Below are positions 6,878 through 15,020 of a stretch of 36,366 bases of DNA, one piece after another. Under the pieces are notes generated by a model, which saw only the letters and a program-made list of their open reading frames with translations, did no database searches and had not been told where the DNA came from. The stretch covers positions 1 through 36,366 of the forward strand of contig NZ_BAGJ01000034.1 in assembly GCF_000308775.1 (NCBI RefSeq), given 5' to 3'. Position 1 is the first letter of the stretch; the number at the start of each line of letters is the position of its first letter. Both the position numbers and the translations under genes were made by a program. This stretch comes from Nocardia testacea NBRC 100365. Lineage in GTDB: Bacteria > Actinomycetota > Actinomycetes > Mycobacteriales > Mycobacteriaceae.

Positions 6878-8191
6878 ATGCGCAAGCTCGGGGTGTTGGT
6901 GGCGGTTGTCTGCGGGTCGGTACTGCTGGCCGGGTGCGGAGACGAATCCTCTTCCGGCACGGCAGACCACACGATGTCCTTCGAAGGCGAGGCGCCCGCA
7001 CCCGCCACGGCCCCGGGAATTCGGGTGCAGAAGGCGCCGGCCCGGGAGCAGGCCCCCGCGCCCGCACCGGATACCGACCAGGCCACCGCTCGGAAAGAAG
7101 TCGTCACCGGCACGGTCGACCTCACCGCCGACGACCCCGTCGCGGCCGCGCAGACCCTCGTCGACCGCGTCGCCGAACTGGACGGGCGGGTCGACCAGCG
7201 CACCGAGAATCCCGGCACCGCCGACGACGATCCGCACGCGAACCTGGTCGTCCGGATCCCGGCCACCGATACCGACGCGTTCATCGAGGGCATGGGCGAT
7301 CTCGGCGAGATCACCCAGATCAGCACCAACCGTGACGATGTCACCCTGCAGTGGCAGGATCTCGACGCCCGGATCACCGCGCTGCGGGCTTCGGTGGACC
7401 GGTTGCGCGACCTCATGACGCGCGCCGCCAACACCGCCGACCTGATCGCCGCGGAGGAGGCACTCGCCGACCGGCAGGCCGAACTGGACAGCCTCACCGG
7501 ACAGCGGCGCTACCTCGACGATCAGATCTCGCTGTCCACTCTCACCGTCGATATCCAGAGCACGGCGGAGAAGACGGGCGCGGACGGTCCCACCAATTTC
7601 TGGGACGGGATCGTGGACGGCTGGAACTCCCTGTTCGACTGGCTGAAGGACGCCGTGGTCTTCATCGGCCGAGCGTTGCCGTGGCTGGCCTTCCTCGCCC
7701 TCCTCGGTGCGATCGTCGGCGCTCTCGTCGGGCTGGCCCGCCGGCTGGGCACCGCACGCGCTGCCGCCCCGGCGGCCGGAAACTCGGCCGCGCGGGTCGA
7801 GAATCCGGCGCCCGGGATCTCGCGGACCGCCGCCGAACCCGGCGACGCACCGCGCCAGGACACGAAAGACGCGGACAAGTCCGCCACGGACACGGGCCGG
7901 GCAGCGCGGGGCACGGACCCGACAGCGACGGGTGCGGACGAGACGGCGCCGGGCCCGGGCCGGACAGCGACCGACAGGGACGAGACGGCGCCCGGCACGG
8001 GCCGGGCGGTGCCGGGCATGGACCCGACAGCGACGGGTGCGGACGAGACGGCGCCGGGCCCGGGCCGTCCGGTAAAGGGCGCGGATGAGGCGGCGCCGGA
8101 TGCGGGCGGGGTGGTGCCGGGCGCGGACGAGTCCCGGCCGACCGAGAAGAAGGCCGTCGATCCGGACGGCCCCGACACGGACCGGACCTGA
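6878..8191 (+). CDS. DUF4349 lipoprotein with repetitive C-terminal tail
   Basis: This encodes 437 residues. It starts MRKLGVLVAVVCGSVLLAGC, a lipoprotein signal with lipobox LAGC (Cys20), so it should be anchored outside the cytoplasmic membrane. A Pro/Ala-rich linker leads to a DUF4349 domain (about residues 70-250) with a helical hairpin (LDARITALRASVDRLRDLM and LIAAEEALADRQAELDSL) and then a transmembrane helix (ALPWLAFLALLGAIVGALVG). After the membrane segment comes a disordered Thr/Asp/Ala/Gly/Pro tail of about 150 residues with near-tandem units like TATGADETAPGPGR. The molecular function of DUF4349 is not established; coiled-coil and membrane attachment suggest an envelope structural or sensing role. 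The tail would be cytoplasmic if the topology is simple. It is followed 3 bp later by the DUF167 gene. Confidence 0.88.
   Translation: MRKLGVLVAVVCGSVLLAGCGDESSSGTADHTMSFEGEAPAPATAPGIRVQKAPAREQAPAPAPDTDQATARKEVVTGTVDLTADDPVAAAQTLVDRVAELDGRVDQRTENPGTADDDPHANLVVRIPATDTDAFIEGMGDLGEITQISTNRDDVTLQWQDLDARITALRASVDRLRDLMTRAANTADLIAAEEALADRQAELDSLTGQRRYLDDQISLSTLTVDIQSTAEKTGADGPTNFWDGIVDGWNSLFDWLKDAVVFIGRALPWLAFLALLGAIVGALVGLARRLGTARAAAPAAGNSAARVENPAPGISRTAAEPGDAPRQDTKDADKSATDTGRAARGTDPTATGADETAPGPGRTATDRDETAPGTGRAVPGMDPTATGADETAPGPGRPVKGADEAAPDAGGVVPGADESRPTEKKAVDPDGPDTDRT
7916..8067 (+). repeat. Two exact 47-bp direct repeats inside the DUF4349 gene
   Basis: Positions 7916-7962 and 8021-8067 are identical over 47 bp and are 105 bp apart, a multiple of three, so gain or loss of a unit keeps the frame. 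The DNA between them contains more degenerate copies of the same unit. This suggests repeat expansion in a disordered tail. Confidence 0.85.
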
Positions 8192-8194
8192 GCG

Positions 8195-8425
8195 GTGTCC
8201 ACCACGGTCCGCGCGGTGATCACGCCGAACAGCCGGAAAGGCCCGCTGGTCGAAACCCTGCCCGACGGCACGCTGCAACTGTGGGTGCGGGCGCCGGCCA
8301 CCGAGGGGAAGGCGAACCGGGCCGCGGCCGAGCTCCTGGCCGCGCATCTCGGCGTCCCGAAGAGCGCGGTCCGGCTCACCGGCGGGGCGACCTCCCGGCA
8401 CAAGCGGTTCGAGATCGCCGACTGA
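8195..8425 (+). CDS. DUF167 (YggU) family protein
   Basis: This encodes 76 residues from a GTG start 3 bp after the DUF4349 stop, so the two are probably co-transcribed. It is a typical full-length DUF167 protein: an opening strand (VRAVITPNSRKG), LWVRAPATEGKANRAAAELL, and SAVRLTGGATSRHKRFEI. This small alpha/beta fold is widespread, has known structures and no settled biochemical function. It converges with trmL, whose end is 16 bp away. Confidence 0.93.
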   Translation: MSTTVRAVITPNSRKGPLVETLPDGTLQLWVRAPATEGKANRAAAELLAAHLGVPKSAVRLTGGATSRHKRFEIAD

Positions 8426-8441
8426 TCCGCCGGCGCCCGGG

Positions 8442-8906
8442 TCAGACCGCTCCGGGGAACCCGTGCTGCCGCCACGCCTCGTATACCGCGACCGCGGCCG
8501 CATTGGCGAGATTCATCGACCGCCGGCCGGGCAGCATGGGGATGCGCACCTCGGCAGCGATGTGTTCGTCGGCCAGCACCTCCGCCGGCAGACCCGTCGG
8601 TTCCGCGCCGAACAGCAGGATGTCGCCGGGCCGGTAGGCGATATCGGTGTGCGGGGTCGTGGCCCGGGTGGTGAACGCGAACACCCGCTCGGGTCGCAGC
8701 TGCTTCCACGCGGTCGCCAGATCCGGGTGCACTGTCACCGAGGCGAGGTCGTGGTAGTCCAGCCCGGCCCGGCGCAGCTTCGCCTCCGACATATCGAAGC
8801 CGAGCGGTTCGATCAGATGCAGCTCACTGCCCGTGCCGGCGGCGAGCCGGATGGCATTGCCCGTATTACCCGGTATGCGAGGTTCATGGAACATCAATCG
8901 GAACAC
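8442..8906 (-). CDS. trmL: tRNA (cytidine(34)-2'-O)-methyltransferase (SPOUT family)
   Basis: This encodes 154 residues from a GTG at 8906 (VFRLMFHEPRIPGNTGNAIR), the normal N-terminus of TrmL/SpoU-like proteins; longer in-frame extensions are not conserved-looking. It belongs to the SPOUT superfamily, with a trefoil-knot SAM site: motif 1 around PGNTGNAIRLAA, motif 2 LLFGAEPTGLP, and motif 3 IPMLPGRRSMNLANAAAVAV. The length equals the single-domain TrmL type. The expected reaction is 2'-O-methylation of the wobble nucleotide 34 of certain leucine tRNAs. The exact substrate in actinobacteria is inferred from the family. Confidence 0.93.
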   Translation of the reverse strand: MFRLMFHEPRIPGNTGNAIRLAAGTGSELHLIEPLGFDMSEAKLRRAGLDYHDLASVTVHPDLATAWKQLRPERVFAFTTRATTPHTDIAYRPGDILLFGAEPTGLPAEVLADEHIAAEVRIPMLPGRRSMNLANAAAVAVYEAWRQHGFPGAV

Positions 8907-9168
8907 AGCCGACCAGTCAATCAGGTGGGGCGGCGCCGCGGTGATCGAGCCGGACGGCCGACGGTGGCCACAAGGATGCCGGACGAGTCGCCGGCGCGGG
9001 CCCGGTACCACCGTCGCGACGCCCTGACCACAGCGAACACGAGCACCGACGTGGTGCGGGGGCCGCGCACGGCCGGGATCGCGGCGGCGTACCGTAGGGC
9101 CGCCCACTCTGCAGGAATCCGCTTCCGGTGGTCGAATGGGCTGTCCGATTCATTCCGGAGGGAGAAAT

Positions 9169-10650
9169 ATGGCCGTGCTGCAGGGCCACGGTAATCCAGG
9201 CGACGACGCGAGCGGGGTGAGCGATCCGGGTGCCGGCCCGGAGAAGCTGAGCCGCCAGCTGGCGAACCGACATATCCAGCTGATCGCGATCGGCGGCGCG
9301 ATCGGCACCGGCCTGTTCATGGGATCGGGTAAGACGATCTCGCTCGCCGGTCCCTCGGTGATCCTCGTCTACATGGTCATCGGCTTCTTCCTGTTCTTCG
9401 TCATGCGGGCGATGGGGGAGCTGCTGCTGTCGAACTCCGGATACAAATCGTTCAGTGATTTCGCCGGCGATCTGCTCGGCCCGTGGGCGGGTTTCTTCAC
9501 CGGCTGGACCTACTGGTTCTGCTGGGTGGTCACCGGTATCGCCGATGTGGTGGCGATCGCCGGGTATGTGTCGTACTGGTGGTCGGATCTGCCGCTGTGG
9601 ATACCGGCACTGGTCTGTATCGCCGTACTGCTGGTGCTCAATCTGCCCACCGTGCGCGCGTTCGGTGAGACCGAGTTCTGGTTCGCGCTGATCAAGGTCA
9701 TCGCCATCGGCGCGCTCATCGTCACCGGTCTGGTGATGGTGATCACCGGGTTCACCGGCGACAACGGCAGCACGGCCTCGCTGGCCAACCTGTGGAACGA
9801 CGGCGGTTTCTTCCCGACCGGGCCGATGGGCTTCGTGGCCGGATTCCAGATCGCGGTGTTCGCCTTCGTCGGTATCGAGCTGGTGGGCACCACGGCGGCG
9901 GAGGCCAAGGAACCCGAACGCACCCTGCCCCGCGCGATCAACTCGATCCCGGTGCGCGTCCTGCTGTTCTATGTCGGCGCGCTGATCGTGATCTGCGCGG
10001 TGACCCCGTGGCGGCAGGTCTCGGCCGACGAGAGCCCGTTCGTGGCGATGTTCGCCCTGGCCGGGCTCGGTGTCGCCGCGAGTGTGGTCAACTTCGTGGT
10101 GCTGACCAGCGCCACCTCGAGCGCGAACTCGGGAATCTACTCGACCTCGCGGATGGTGTACGGCCTGGCCGGTGACGGGGACGCCCCCGCGCTGTTCGGG
10201 AAACTGTCCCGGCGCAAGGTCCCGGCCAACGCGCTGCGTTTCTCCTGCGCGTTCCTGCTGATCGGCGTGGTGCTGCTCTACGCCGGACAGTCGATCGTCG
10301 AGGCGTTCACCGTGGTCACCACCATTTCGTCGTTGTGCTTCATGTTCGTCTGGACGATGATCCTGGCCAGCTACCTGGTCTACCGGAAGCGGCGGCCGCA
10401 TCTGCACGCCGCGTCGAAATTCAAGATGCCGGGCGGGGTCGCGGCGGTCTGGGCGGTGCTGGCGTTCTTCGTATTCCTGATCTGGGCGCTCACCCAGAAG
10501 AGCGACACCCTGCAGGCCCTGCTGGTGACCCCCATCTGGTTCGTGGTGCTGGGTTTGGCCTACCTGGTGGTACGGCGCAGTCCGCACCACGCCGCGCTGC
10601 GTGAGCAGCACCGGGAGAAGGTGCTCGCCGAGAACGCCGCCCTGCGCTGA
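9169..10650 (+). CDS. cycA: D-alanine/D-serine/glycine permease, CycA type
   Basis: This encodes 493 residues. ATG 9169 has GGAGGGA with a 5-nt spacer; an upstream in-frame ATG at 9136 lacks one. It is an APC-superfamily amino-acid transporter with 12 membrane helices. The identity to E. coli CycA is visible in long stretches: NRHIQLIAIGGAIGTGLFMG, MRAMGELLLSN, FTGWTYWFCWVVTG, AFVGIELVGTTAAEAK and VLTSATSSANSGI. CycA imports D-alanine, D-serine and glycine (and D-cycloserine) with protons. The 260 bp between it and trmL presumably hold divergent promoters, though I see no clear -10/-35 pair. It converges with the radical SAM cassette, separated by strong hairpins. Confidence 0.93.
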   Translation: MAVLQGHGNPGDDASGVSDPGAGPEKLSRQLANRHIQLIAIGGAIGTGLFMGSGKTISLAGPSVILVYMVIGFFLFFVMRAMGELLLSNSGYKSFSDFAGDLLGPWAGFFTGWTYWFCWVVTGIADVVAIAGYVSYWWSDLPLWIPALVCIAVLLVLNLPTVRAFGETEFWFALIKVIAIGALIVTGLVMVITGFTGDNGSTASLANLWNDGGFFPTGPMGFVAGFQIAVFAFVGIELVGTTAAEAKEPERTLPRAINSIPVRVLLFYVGALIVICAVTPWRQVSADESPFVAMFALAGLGVAASVVNFVVLTSATSSANSGIYSTSRMVYGLAGDGDAPALFGKLSRRKVPANALRFSCAFLLIGVVLLYAGQSIVEAFTVVTTISSLCFMFVWTMILASYLVYRKRRPHLHAASKFKMPGGVAAVWAVLAFFVFLIWALTQKSDTLQALLVTPIWFVVLGLAYLVVRRSPHHAALREQHREKVLAENAALR

Positions 10651-10663
10651 GCTGTGTTCTTTT

Positions 10664-10680
10664 GCGCGCCTTCGGCGCGC
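10664..10680. terminator. Hairpin after cycA
   Basis: GCGCGCC-TTC-GGCGCGC is a perfect 7-bp stem with a 3-nt loop, 13 bp after the cycA stop. There is no U tail on the plus strand. Confidence 0.6.
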
Positions 10681-10700
10681 GGGCTCACTCCACTGTGCTG

Positions 10701-10772
10701 TCCCCGGATGGCCGGCGGTACGCGCTCCACAACCGGCCCGCATCCCGGTCGCGGATGCGGGCCGTCCGGGGA
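10701..10772. terminator. Compound nested hairpin between convergent operons
   Basis: An outer 8-bp stem (TCCCCGGA 10701-10708 with TCCGGGGA 10765-10772) encloses a perfect 12-bp hairpin (10734-10745 with 10753-10764, loop CGGTCGC). It lies between the converging cycA and STM4011 genes, so it is probably a bidirectional terminator. Confidence 0.6.
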
Positions 10773-10790
10773 TCGTGTCGTCGAACGGGT

Positions 10791-11693
10791 TCACCCGCCG
10801 GACGCGATCGGTGGTTTCGGCAGCGGTAGAGCCACCGGCCCGGGCCGAATACCAGGCGCCGGGATGCGTTCCAGCACCCCGCCCGCGAAGACGTCGTAGA
10901 GCGGCAGCGTTTCCAGGTGGACGTAGCCGATATGACAGTCGCAGAGCGCGCGCGGGCACGGCCGTGGTCGCAGGGCGTCGCGGTAGGAGCCGTCGTAGAG
11001 ATTGCCCAGGGGTTCTCTCACGAAATGGCAGCGCCGCACGGTGCCGTCCCCGTCGACCGACAGGACCGACGCTCCTGTCCGGCACGCCCGGCCGAGAGAA
11101 TGGTGCGGGTCGCGACTGTAGGAGAACAGCGGGTCGAGGGCGGTCCAGTCGGCGGCTTCGGCATCGGTGTAGCTGTGGCCTTCGGCGGCATTGACCCACA
11201 GATAGATGTGCCCGGGCAGGTCGGCGCGCAGTCTGCGGGCATGATCCAGGTGGCCGGGCAGACCCACCACCCCGACGCTGAACCGGATACCGGCCGCGGC
11301 CAGATCCCGGGTTTTGCCGAGGAAGCGCTGATAGGGCGTTTGCCCGGGATGGTAGGTGCACCACAGTGCGACCGTGTCGCGGTCGGCCTCGCTCAGCCAT
11401 TCGGTGCGGCATCCGAGATTGGTCTGGATGGCGACCCGGCGGACCCCGGGCGCCCGGGACAGTTCGACCAGCGCCCGGCGGTACCAGGACCGGACCAGTC
11501 CCTCGCCCCACGGCGTGAACAGCACCGAGATCCGGTCCTCGGGCCGATCGCGCACCCAGGCGGTGAATCGTTCCAGCGCCGCGCGGTCGGCGCGCAACTG
11601 GTCGCGGCTGTCCCGGCGCTTCGCGAAAGGACAGTAGGGGCAGTCGTAATCACAGGAGGCCAGGGGACCGCGGTAGAGCAGGGTGAGGTCCAT
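10791..11693 (-). CDS. STM4011-family radical SAM protein
   Basis: This encodes 300 residues. The radical SAM cluster motif Cys14-x3-Cys18-x2-Cys21 (CDYDCPYC) lies very close to the N-terminus, followed by PFAKRRD. The SAM-domain barrel occupies about residues 1-195. The C-terminal third holds five more cysteines (Cys204, Cys222, Cys246, Cys251, Cys253) in a SPASM-like spacing around VDGDGTVRRCHF and CPRALCDCH, suggesting an auxiliary iron-sulfur cluster. I recognise it as the STM4011 type, last gene of the STM4011-STM4015 cassette. Its start is 6 bp after the STM4012 stop. The reaction and substrate are unknown; SPASM enzymes often modify peptides or proteins, so a peptide or protein substrate is a reasonable guess. 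The last 20 or so residues are Pro-rich and probably disordered. Confidence 0.9.
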   Translation of the reverse strand: MDLTLLYRGPLASCDYDCPYCPFAKRRDSRDQLRADRAALERFTAWVRDRPEDRISVLFTPWGEGLVRSWYRRALVELSRAPGVRRVAIQTNLGCRTEWLSEADRDTVALWCTYHPGQTPYQRFLGKTRDLAAAGIRFSVGVVGLPGHLDHARRLRADLPGHIYLWVNAAEGHSYTDAEAADWTALDPLFSYSRDPHHSLGRACRTGASVLSVDGDGTVRRCHFVREPLGNLYDGSYRDALRPRPCPRALCDCHIGYVHLETLPLYDVFAGGVLERIPAPGIRPGPVALPLPKPPIASGG

Positions 11694-11699
11694 CGCCGG

Positions 11700-13040
11700 T
11701 CACCGAAGTTCGTATTCGGCCATGGCCGCGCGGACGGCGGTGGAGAAGAACTCGGGGCCGATGGCGTCGGAATAGGCCAGGCCCTCGGGGGAGAGCCGTA
11801 ACCGCGCGGGACCGGTGTCGGCGAGCCAGCCGCGGTCGGCGAGCCGGGCCAGTTCCACCGGGAAATCGGTGTGCGGGTCGGTGCCGAAACGGGCCCGGTA
11901 GTCCGCGACGGGCAGGCCGTCGGCCTGCAGTATCGATTGGAGCAGATGCCGGCGCCGGGCCTCGTCCGCATCGATCACCCGGCCGACCACGGCCCGGTCG
12001 AAATCGGTGGTGGCGGTGTAGCTGTCGACGATCGCGCGAACTTCCTGTGCCGAGACCGCGTAGTCGAAGGAATAGTGCAGGTTCCGGGTGTAGGAGCGGG
12101 CGCCGCAGCCCAGGCCGATCATGCCGTCGGTCTGGCAGGAGTAATCGTCGGGGCCCGGCGCGGGCGCGTCGAGGCGGCGGAACATCCGCATGGATAGCTG
12201 TTCGTAACCGTTGGCGAGCAGATGATCCCGGCCCTCCCGGTACAGCCGCAGGCGCTGCTCGTCCCATGCCAGGTCCGCCGCGGCGCGGTCGCGGCGGGAC
12301 AGACCGGTGAGCGGGCGCACATACAGCGGGTACAGGTAGATCTCCTCGGGCCGCCAGGTCAGCGCCGCGTTCAGCGAGTAGCGCCAGCTCGCCGGAGTCT
12401 GGCCGTCGATGCCGTAGATGAGATCGATATTGAGTACCTGGACGGCGGTCTCGCGGATCCGGGCGAGCGCGGACTCCACATCGGTGCGCCGCTGCGGCCG
12501 CACAGCCGCGCGGGATTCGTTCTCGTCGAAACTCTGGACGCCGAGACTGATCCGGGTGACGCCACGTTCGGCGAGGACCGCGAGGCGGTCGGCGGTCGCG
12601 GTGGCGGGGGACGTCTCGACCGAGAAACCGATGGCGCCCAGGTCGGCGCCCATGACGCGCTCGGCGATATCGCAGAGCCGAATCAGTTCCCCGGCCGCCA
12701 GGAACGTGGGTGTACCGCCGCCGAACGCGGTATTGGCGAAACGTGGGCTGCGCTCGGTACCGAGGCTCGCGCGCACCGTTTCGGCCTGGCGGGTGAGGGC
12801 GTCGAGGTAGCGGGTGGTGAGGTCGCCGGGGGCGCCGACCCGGGTGAACAGATTGCAGAAACCGCAGCGTATTTCGCAGAACGGGATGTGCAGGTACAGC
12901 GAGAGCGGATCACGGGGCTCGCCCGACCACACCCGGCGCAGGGACGGCCGCGGTGCCAGCGGGCGGTAGGCCGTCTTGTGCGGATAGGCGTAGACGTAAC
13001 TCTGGTAGGGCCGCGGTAATCGGTTGAGGGTGCGGGTCAT
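11700..13040 (-). CDS. STM4012-family radical SAM protein, HemN-like
   Basis: This encodes 446 residues. The ATG at 13040 overlaps the STM4013 stop in ATGA, so translation is coupled. The HemN-type radical SAM motif Cys55-x3-Cys59-x2-Cys62 lies in YLHIPFCEIRCGFCNLF. The usual GGGTPTFL follows near residue 110, GVQSFDENE near 180, NIDLIYGIDGQT near 215, and a C-terminal HemN winged-helix region. It resembles coproporphyrinogen dehydrogenase and related HemW proteins, but CxIRCGFC with the cassette context marks it as the STM4012 type. That family has no demonstrated activity. True heme synthesis is unlikely because no other heme gene is nearby. It probably acts together with the second radical SAM protein encoded just downstream. 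Confidence 0.92.
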   Translation of the reverse strand: MTRTLNRLPRPYQSYVYAYPHKTAYRPLAPRPSLRRVWSGEPRDPLSLYLHIPFCEIRCGFCNLFTRVGAPGDLTTRYLDALTRQAETVRASLGTERSPRFANTAFGGGTPTFLAAGELIRLCDIAERVMGADLGAIGFSVETSPATATADRLAVLAERGVTRISLGVQSFDENESRAAVRPQRRTDVESALARIRETAVQVLNIDLIYGIDGQTPASWRYSLNAALTWRPEEIYLYPLYVRPLTGLSRRDRAAADLAWDEQRLRLYREGRDHLLANGYEQLSMRMFRRLDAPAPGPDDYSCQTDGMIGLGCGARSYTRNLHYSFDYAVSAQEVRAIVDSYTATTDFDRAVVGRVIDADEARRRHLLQSILQADGLPVADYRARFGTDPHTDFPVELARLADRGWLADTGPARLRLSPEGLAYSDAIGPEFFSTAVRAAMAEYELR

Positions 13041-13894
13041 GCGGAGTCCTCGTGCGGGTCGGGTGCGGGCGCGTGCGGGCCTGCCTCCAGGAAGAAATGG
13101 GCGTAGGGCACGGTCCACACGGCTTCGTGCCCCAGCCGGTGCCCGGTGTATCCGTCTTCGCCGTAGGCGGTGCCGTGGTCGGAGCAGACCACGGCGAAAC
13201 AGCGACCGCGGGCGCGCAGGGCAGCGAACAGCAGTGGGATATGACGATCCACGTAGCGCAGTGCCGCGGCATGTGTTTCCCGGGTATCGCCCGATTCCCG
13301 GGTGGCCCCGGGGAGATGGAACCAGTTGGGCTGGTGCAGGGCCGAGACGTTGAGGAAGAGGAACAGGCGCCGGTCCGCGGGTGTCTCGGCGATCACCGTG
13401 CGCGCGCATTCCACCTGTGCTTCGAAAGATCCCGGTGCGGTGACGGAGAAACTCGGGTCCCAGTAGCTCTCGGCGAAGCGGCCCGGAAGGGTGCTGCCCA
13501 GCGCGCCCTGTTTGTTGAAGAAACCGACACCGCCGACGCAGACGGTGCGATAGCCGAGCGTGGCCAGCGCGGTGGGTAGGTCGGGCTCGTCGAATACGAA
13601 TGTCCCGGGTGCCGTCGTCTCGCTACCGGCGAACCGAGCGGCGAACAGGCGTGGATGCGGACCGGGTTCCGCAGGGGTGGGCAGGAACCCGGCGAACATG
13701 GCCTGATGCGACGCATAGGTGAAATTGCCCGGCGCGTGGCGCTTTTCCCACGCACCGCCCGGTAGCGCCGCGGCGAGATTCGGTAACCGGCCGGCCGCGG
13801 TCTCCGCCACCGCGACGTCGTAGCGCAGGGTGTCGAGGGTGAGTAGGAGCAGATCGTCCCGGCCGACCACATCGTTCATATCAGGCCGGTACAT
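13037..13894 (-). CDS. STM4013-family hydrolase (alkaline phosphatase superfamily)
   Basis: This encodes 285 residues. The start at ATG 13894 is set by GGAGG 7 nt upstream and overlaps the STM4014 gene by 14 bp; ATG 13879 is the alternative. The fold is the sulfatase/alkaline-phosphatase superfamily. The first metal-binding Asp is in LLLLTLDTLRYD, a nucleophile region is near NFTYASHQAMFAGF, and the second metal site is CSDHGTAYGEDGYTGHRLGH with Asp, His and a further His. No signal peptide is present, so it should work in the cytoplasm, unlike most sulfatases. The substrate is unknown: a phosphate, phosphonate, sulfate or phosphodiester is possible. It ends in an ATGA overlap with STM4012. 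Confidence 0.9.
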   Translation of the reverse strand: MYRPDMNDVVGRDDLLLLTLDTLRYDVAVAETAAGRLPNLAAALPGGAWEKRHAPGNFTYASHQAMFAGFLPTPAEPGPHPRLFAARFAGSETTAPGTFVFDEPDLPTALATLGYRTVCVGGVGFFNKQGALGSTLPGRFAESYWDPSFSVTAPGSFEAQVECARTVIAETPADRRLFLFLNVSALHQPNWFHLPGATRESGDTRETHAAALRYVDRHIPLLFAALRARGRCFAVVCSDHGTAYGEDGYTGHRLGHEAVWTVPYAHFFLEAGPHAPAPDPHEDSA

Positions 13895-15020
13895 GGTCGT
13901 CCTCCGGTGCGGCAGCGGTGCGCACCGCACCGTACCAGCGTGCGGCGGCCGTGATCTGTGCCGTGTAGGTGTCCAGGCCGGCGGCGGGTGACCCGGGCAG
14001 CCCGGTGACCCCGGGCAGTAGGTCGCCGAACGCGTTCACTTCCGCCACCACGAATTTCCGCCAGTGCGCGGTGGGCAGCAGGTCCACCCCGACGCACAGG
14101 GTCCGGGGGAAACACGCGGCCGCGCGTTCCGCCAGTTCCAGTGCCCGGGGCCAGTGCCGACCGGCCGCGGCGCGGACGGCATCCGGGTCGCCGCGCCGCC
14201 CACCCAGATGCAGGTTGGTGATGGGCACCGGGGCCTGCCGCGCGACCAGATGCGCCGCCCGGCCCGCGACCACCACTATCCGCAGGTCACACGATCCGCC
14301 CCGGAGCGAGGATTTCGGCACCCACTGCTCGATGTGCAGGCCGTCGGGAGCGAGGCGGTCCACGATGGCGGCGATCTCGGTTTCGGTGGTGTAGCGGTGC
14401 ACTCGCAGCGAATTGTGCAGCGCGCCGGAGGCGGTGGCCTCGACCGATGTGGTGGCGCGTACCCGGCCCGCCGGATGCGTTTCCAGCGCCAGCACACCCG
14501 AGGCCGAGGATCCGTGCGCGATCTTGACGAAAACCCGGGTCAGCCCGGACTCCCGCATGCGCAGCCGCAGATCGGCCCAATCGCGTACCGGGTCGGCGGC
14601 TCCGGACGTGGGCGAGTGCGGGACGGGCACGCCGGAATTCGCCAGCCGCGCATGACACCGCCGCTTGTCGAAGAGCACGGCCAGTTCCGCCGGATCGTCG
14701 AGCCGGTGCCCGCCGCGCAGGGACGCGACGGCCGCACCGAACCCCGCGTACCAGCGCGCCGACCCCTCGACCCGGGTCGGATCGGTGACCCCGCGCAGCA
14801 ATCGGTCCACGTCCGGGTTCTCACCGGGCGAATCCAGGCGCACCAGTTCGTCGTCGGCGAACCGGTGACCGCCCGCGCGCAGCACATCGAGCCATTCGAC
14901 CACCCGTGGCGCGGGCTCCCCGGCCGCCACCGCGGCCGCGCGGAACGATCGGACCCGCCGGTTCGCCCCGTTGCCGACCACGACCCGGCGGAATCCGGGC
15001 GCATCGGGGCCGGACATCAT
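13881..15020 (-). CDS. STM4014-family protein, ATP-grasp-like
   Basis: This encodes about 379 residues. ATG 15020 overlaps the STM4015 stop as ATGA; a second ATG follows directly at 15017. I recognise the STM4014 type of the cassette. The layout suggests an ATP-grasp fold. An N-terminal alpha/beta domain (VVVGNGANRRVRSF) is followed by a central part with LFDKRRCHARLANSGVPVP, like the substrate-entry region of ATP-grasp enzymes. VFVKIAHGSSASGV is a likely ATP-binding strand and loop with a Lys. HIEQWVPKSSLRGGSCDLRI and FVVAEVNAFGDLLPG are typical of the metal-binding end. ATP-grasp enzymes join a carboxylate to an amine or similar nucleophile; the partners here are unknown. It is tightly coupled to both neighbours. 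Confidence 0.88.
   Translation of the reverse strand: MMSGPDAPGFRRVVVGNGANRRVRSFRAAAVAAGEPAPRVVEWLDVLRAGGHRFADDELVRLDSPGENPDVDRLLRGVTDPTRVEGSARWYAGFGAAVASLRGGHRLDDPAELAVLFDKRRCHARLANSGVPVPHSPTSGAADPVRDWADLRLRMRESGLTRVFVKIAHGSSASGVLALETHPAGRVRATTSVEATASGALHNSLRVHRYTTETEIAAIVDRLAPDGLHIEQWVPKSSLRGGSCDLRIVVVAGRAAHLVARQAPVPITNLHLGGRRGDPDAVRAAAGRHWPRALELAERAAACFPRTLCVGVDLLPTAHWRKFVVAEVNAFGDLLPGVTGLPGSPAAGLDTYTAQITAAARWYGAVRTAAAPEDDHVPA

Noticed and set aside
8917..11511. Very long minus-strand open frame opposite cycA and running into STM4011
   Set aside because: It has no recognisable domain, an extreme Arg/His/Gly composition, and lies antisense to the clear permease gene. Long antisense frames are expected at this GC content.
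11700..13040. Heme biosynthesis enzyme HemN/HemW
   Set aside because: The HemN-like motif is real, but the coupling to STM4011/4013/4014/4015 genes and the CEIRCGFC form fit the STM4012 type instead.
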